From the IMG/VR virus record IMGVR_UViG_3300015245_000722, positions 1 to 41,264 of that record: a DNA stretch of 41,264 bases, one strand, 5' to 3'. Below the pieces are notes generated by a model that did not search any database, had not been told where the DNA came from, and was given only the letters and a program-made list of their open reading frames with translations. The stretch comes from a virus. How positions within the stretch are numbered: position 1 is the first letter of the stretch; each line of letters starts with the position of its first letter. The translations under genes and the position numbers were made by a program. Of the stretch, positions 39,808-41,264 are shown in pieces.

Positions 39808-40137
39808 ATGGCCGATTTCACCCTGAAGATCGGGGGCAAGGAGTATTCGGCGAAGCGGGTGAACCTCGCGACGCTGAAGAAGCACAAGGAGTTCCTGAAA
39901 CGCGGAGCTGCGATGGCCGCTTCCGGGAAGATCGATCTGCCGGGCGAGATCGATGGGCTGTTCGAGATGACGGCCATCGTCCACGCGTGCATCGCGCGCG
40001 CGAATCCGGGTGTGAGCCTCGAGGAGATCGAGGAGGGGCTGAATCAGGACGAGCTGGTCGGTGCTTTCAACGCCGTCATGACCGGCAGCGGGTTCGCGTC
40101 CTCGGGGGAGCCGAAGCCGGAGAGTTCCCCGACCTAG
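39808..40137 (+). CDS. Tail assembly chaperone (gpG-like)
   Basis: This 109-residue protein begins with a beta-rich segment (MADFTLKIGGKEYSAKRVNL) and then is helical to ...LVGAFNAVMTGSGFASSG. It resembles gpG-type chaperones in length and position before the tape measure. A frame beginning inside its end continues to 40385, so a -1 shift should give a longer G-T product. Confidence 0.72.
   Translation: MADFTLKIGGKEYSAKRVNLATLKKHKEFLKRGAAMAASGKIDLPGEIDGLFEMTAIVHACIARANPGVSLEEIEEGLNQDELVGAFNAVMTGSGFASSGEPKPESSPT
40102..40110 (+). promoter_or_regulatory. Candidate -1 frameshift site (G/GT)
   Basis: In the chaperone frame TCG-GGG-GAG, GGGGGAG (40104-40110) allows re-pairing of the glycine tRNA after a -1 slip. 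This is similar to lambda's GGGAAAG. The -1 frame is open without a stop up to 40385. Confidence 0.5.
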
Positions 40138-40385
40138 ATCGCATCACCGCCCACGTTTGCCAGGCCCTGGGATGGACCTGGGATTATGTGGAGCAGGAGA
40201 TGGACCTTGTCCGGCTGAAGCACCTCGGCGATTACTGGGCCGACCACCCGCCGCCTCACGTGGCGATCTGGTGGATCGCGCAGACGCTCGGCGTCAAGAA
40301 GGCCGATGCCACGCCCTCCGCGGAGAAGATCGCGGACGGTGCCGGCGACATCCTCGACATGTTGATCTCCGAAAAAAAGGGCTGA
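40107..40385 (+). CDS. GT extension of the tail chaperone (-1 frame)
   Basis: The -1 frame continues with GEFPDLDRITAHVCQALGWT, then HLGDYWADHPPPHVAIWWIA, and ends in a helical MLISEKKG. The HPPPHVAIWW pattern is typical of T-type extensions that bind the tape measure. No good start codon or ribosome site opens this frame, so it should be made as a fusion to the upstream chaperone. Confidence 0.65.
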   Translation, partial: GAEAGEFPDLDRITAHVCQALGWTWDYVEQEMDLVRLKHLGDYWADHPPPHVAIWWIAQTLGVKKADATPSAEKIADGAGDILDMLISEKKG

Positions 40386-40388
40386 CGC

Positions 40389-41264
40389 ATGGCCGATACG
40401 TTCAGAACGGAGATCACCGCCGATCGCGCGCAGTACGACGCGACGATGGACGGCATGGCGCAGAAGGCGCTGACGTCTTCGCAGGCGGCCGCCTCCGCGA
40501 TTCGCGCCTCATTCCTCAATATCGACCAGAACCAGATGGTCGCCGGGTTCAACGCGAGCTTCGACGTTATCAAAAAGGGCGCTGAGTCGGTTCGCGGCGT
40601 TCTGGCCGGTATCGCTGCGGTCGCGGCGGCGGCGGCGGGTTTTGTCAAACTCGCCGACGATTCCGAGAAGGCCACGCTGCAGGTCGAGGTGCTGGCCCGC
40701 ACGCTGGGCGTCACCACCCAGGAGGCCTCGGCGCTCAAGATCGCGCTGAACGATATCGGCGTCGGCACGGACGACTACACCACGATGGTCGGCAAGCTGA
40801 CCGTCAAGCTCCGCGACAACGAGGAGCGCTTCAACCAGCTCGGCGTGGTCACCCGCGGTGCCAACGGTGAACTCCTCGATACGCGCGAGATCGTCCAGAA
40901 CTCGCTCGCGGCGCTGACTGACTTCACCATCGGCACCGACCGCAACCTTGCTTCCACCGAGCTCTTCAGCCGTGGCTGGGCCGACGTGGTCAAGCTGATG
41001 CGCCTCACGCCCGAGGCGATGGAGCAGGCGCGCACCAAGGCCGCGGAGCTGCAGCTCGTCATCGGGCCCGAGGGCGTGGAGCGCGCCCACGCCTACCAGG
41101 CGGCGATGTCGGACGTGAAGGACATGCTCGAGGGGATCTGGAACCGTATCGGCACGGCGTTGATGCCGGTCCTCACCGACATGGGGAATTGGTTCGCCAC
41201 GCTGGGTCCAGCCGCGATCCTGCTGACGCGGGGAGCATTCGGAGGTCTCATCGCGGTGATCCAG
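40389..41264 (+). CDS. Tape measure protein, N-terminal part (cut by window end)
   Basis: The first 292 residues are seen; the frame is open to the window end. It begins MADTFRTEITADRAQYDATM, has a hydrophobic stretch (GVLAGIAAVAAAAAGFVKLA, about residues 79-98), and LARTLGVTTQEASALKIALN later. These are typical of tail length tape measure proteins, which fix tail length and enter the host membrane. It begins four bases after the GT stop. Confidence 0.88.
   Translation, partial: MADTFRTEITADRAQYDATMDGMAQKALTSSQAAASAIRASFLNIDQNQMVAGFNASFDVIKKGAESVRGVLAGIAAVAAAAAGFVKLADDSEKATLQVEVLARTLGVTTQEASALKIALNDIGVGTDDYTTMVGKLTVKLRDNEERFNQLGVVTRGANGELLDTREIVQNSLAALTDFTIGTDRNLASTELFSRGWADVVKLMRLTPEAMEQARTKAAELQLVIGPEGVERAHAYQAAMSDVKDMLEGIWNRIGTALMPVLTDMGNWFATLGPAAILLTRGAFGGLIAVIQ

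Overview
The window is GC-rich and looks like a proteobacterial chromosome (probably beta- or gammaproteobacterial) carrying the left part of a large lambda-like temperate siphovirus. A host gene for a secreted di-haem cytochrome c peroxidase/MauG-type protein (1-1152) and an initiator tRNA-fMet gene with its own promoter (1233-1309) mark the chromosomal side. The prophage starts inside the tRNA: the stop codon of a serine integrase lies in the tRNA anticodon loop. The right end of the prophage is outside the window, which stops inside the tape measure gene.

Leftward arm (1266-15159, minus strand). About 28 genes run leftward with 1-20 base overlaps or very short gaps (largest 76 bases) from one strong promoter, PL (15189-15218). 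In order of transcription they are: a set of small unknown, membrane and zinc-site proteins; a PRTRC cassette (proteins E, C, F, B, A and a ThiF/E1-like protein, with a LuxR-type HTH protein and small unknowns inside it); a complete diversity-generating retroelement (DGR); a small zinc-site protein; a helical-domain protein of the 5-hmdU DNA kinase/thymine hypermodification type; a DUF4326 protein; three small unknowns; and the serine integrase. The DGR has two DUF1566/C-type-lectin-like target genes, Avd, a template repeat and a reverse transcriptase. The 105-base template repeat (5789-5893) differs from its two variable repeats (6508-6612 and 7103-7207) at 9 and 13 positions. All 22 differences are at template adenines, the signature of mutagenic retrohoming.

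Immunity and early right arm (15239-21360). A short repressor without a peptidase domain is translationally coupled to a secreted protein of unknown function. Opposite it is a YdaS/Cro-like gene, followed by a terminator, a CII-like activator, two small genes, a Toprim-helicase (DUF5906) replication protein, a repeat-rich gap that may be the origin, and a zinc-finger protein in the position of a Q antiterminator. Five 15-base operator-like sites, spaced 24-25 bases centre to centre, sit at PL (two) and PR (three). The same repressor therefore probably controls both arms, including the DGR and the PRTRC cassette.

Late region (21644-41264). The order resembles phage lambda: Nu1-like small terminase, GpA-like large terminase, gpW-like connector, portal, S49 protease with a possible nested scaffold, gpD-like decoration protein, gpE-like capsid protein, head-tail and tail-completion proteins, tail tube, G/GT-type chaperones with a likely -1 frameshift, and tape measure. 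Unlike lambda, about 7 kb of accessory structural genes lie between portal and protease: a signal-peptide beta-helix protein, a glycine-rich protein, a 20-residue-repeat protein and a probable fibre-tail adaptor.

The most interesting feature is the combination of a two-target DGR, a ubiquitin-like PRTRC cassette, a DNA-hypermodification-type domain and a serine integrase in what looks like one repressor-controlled operon.
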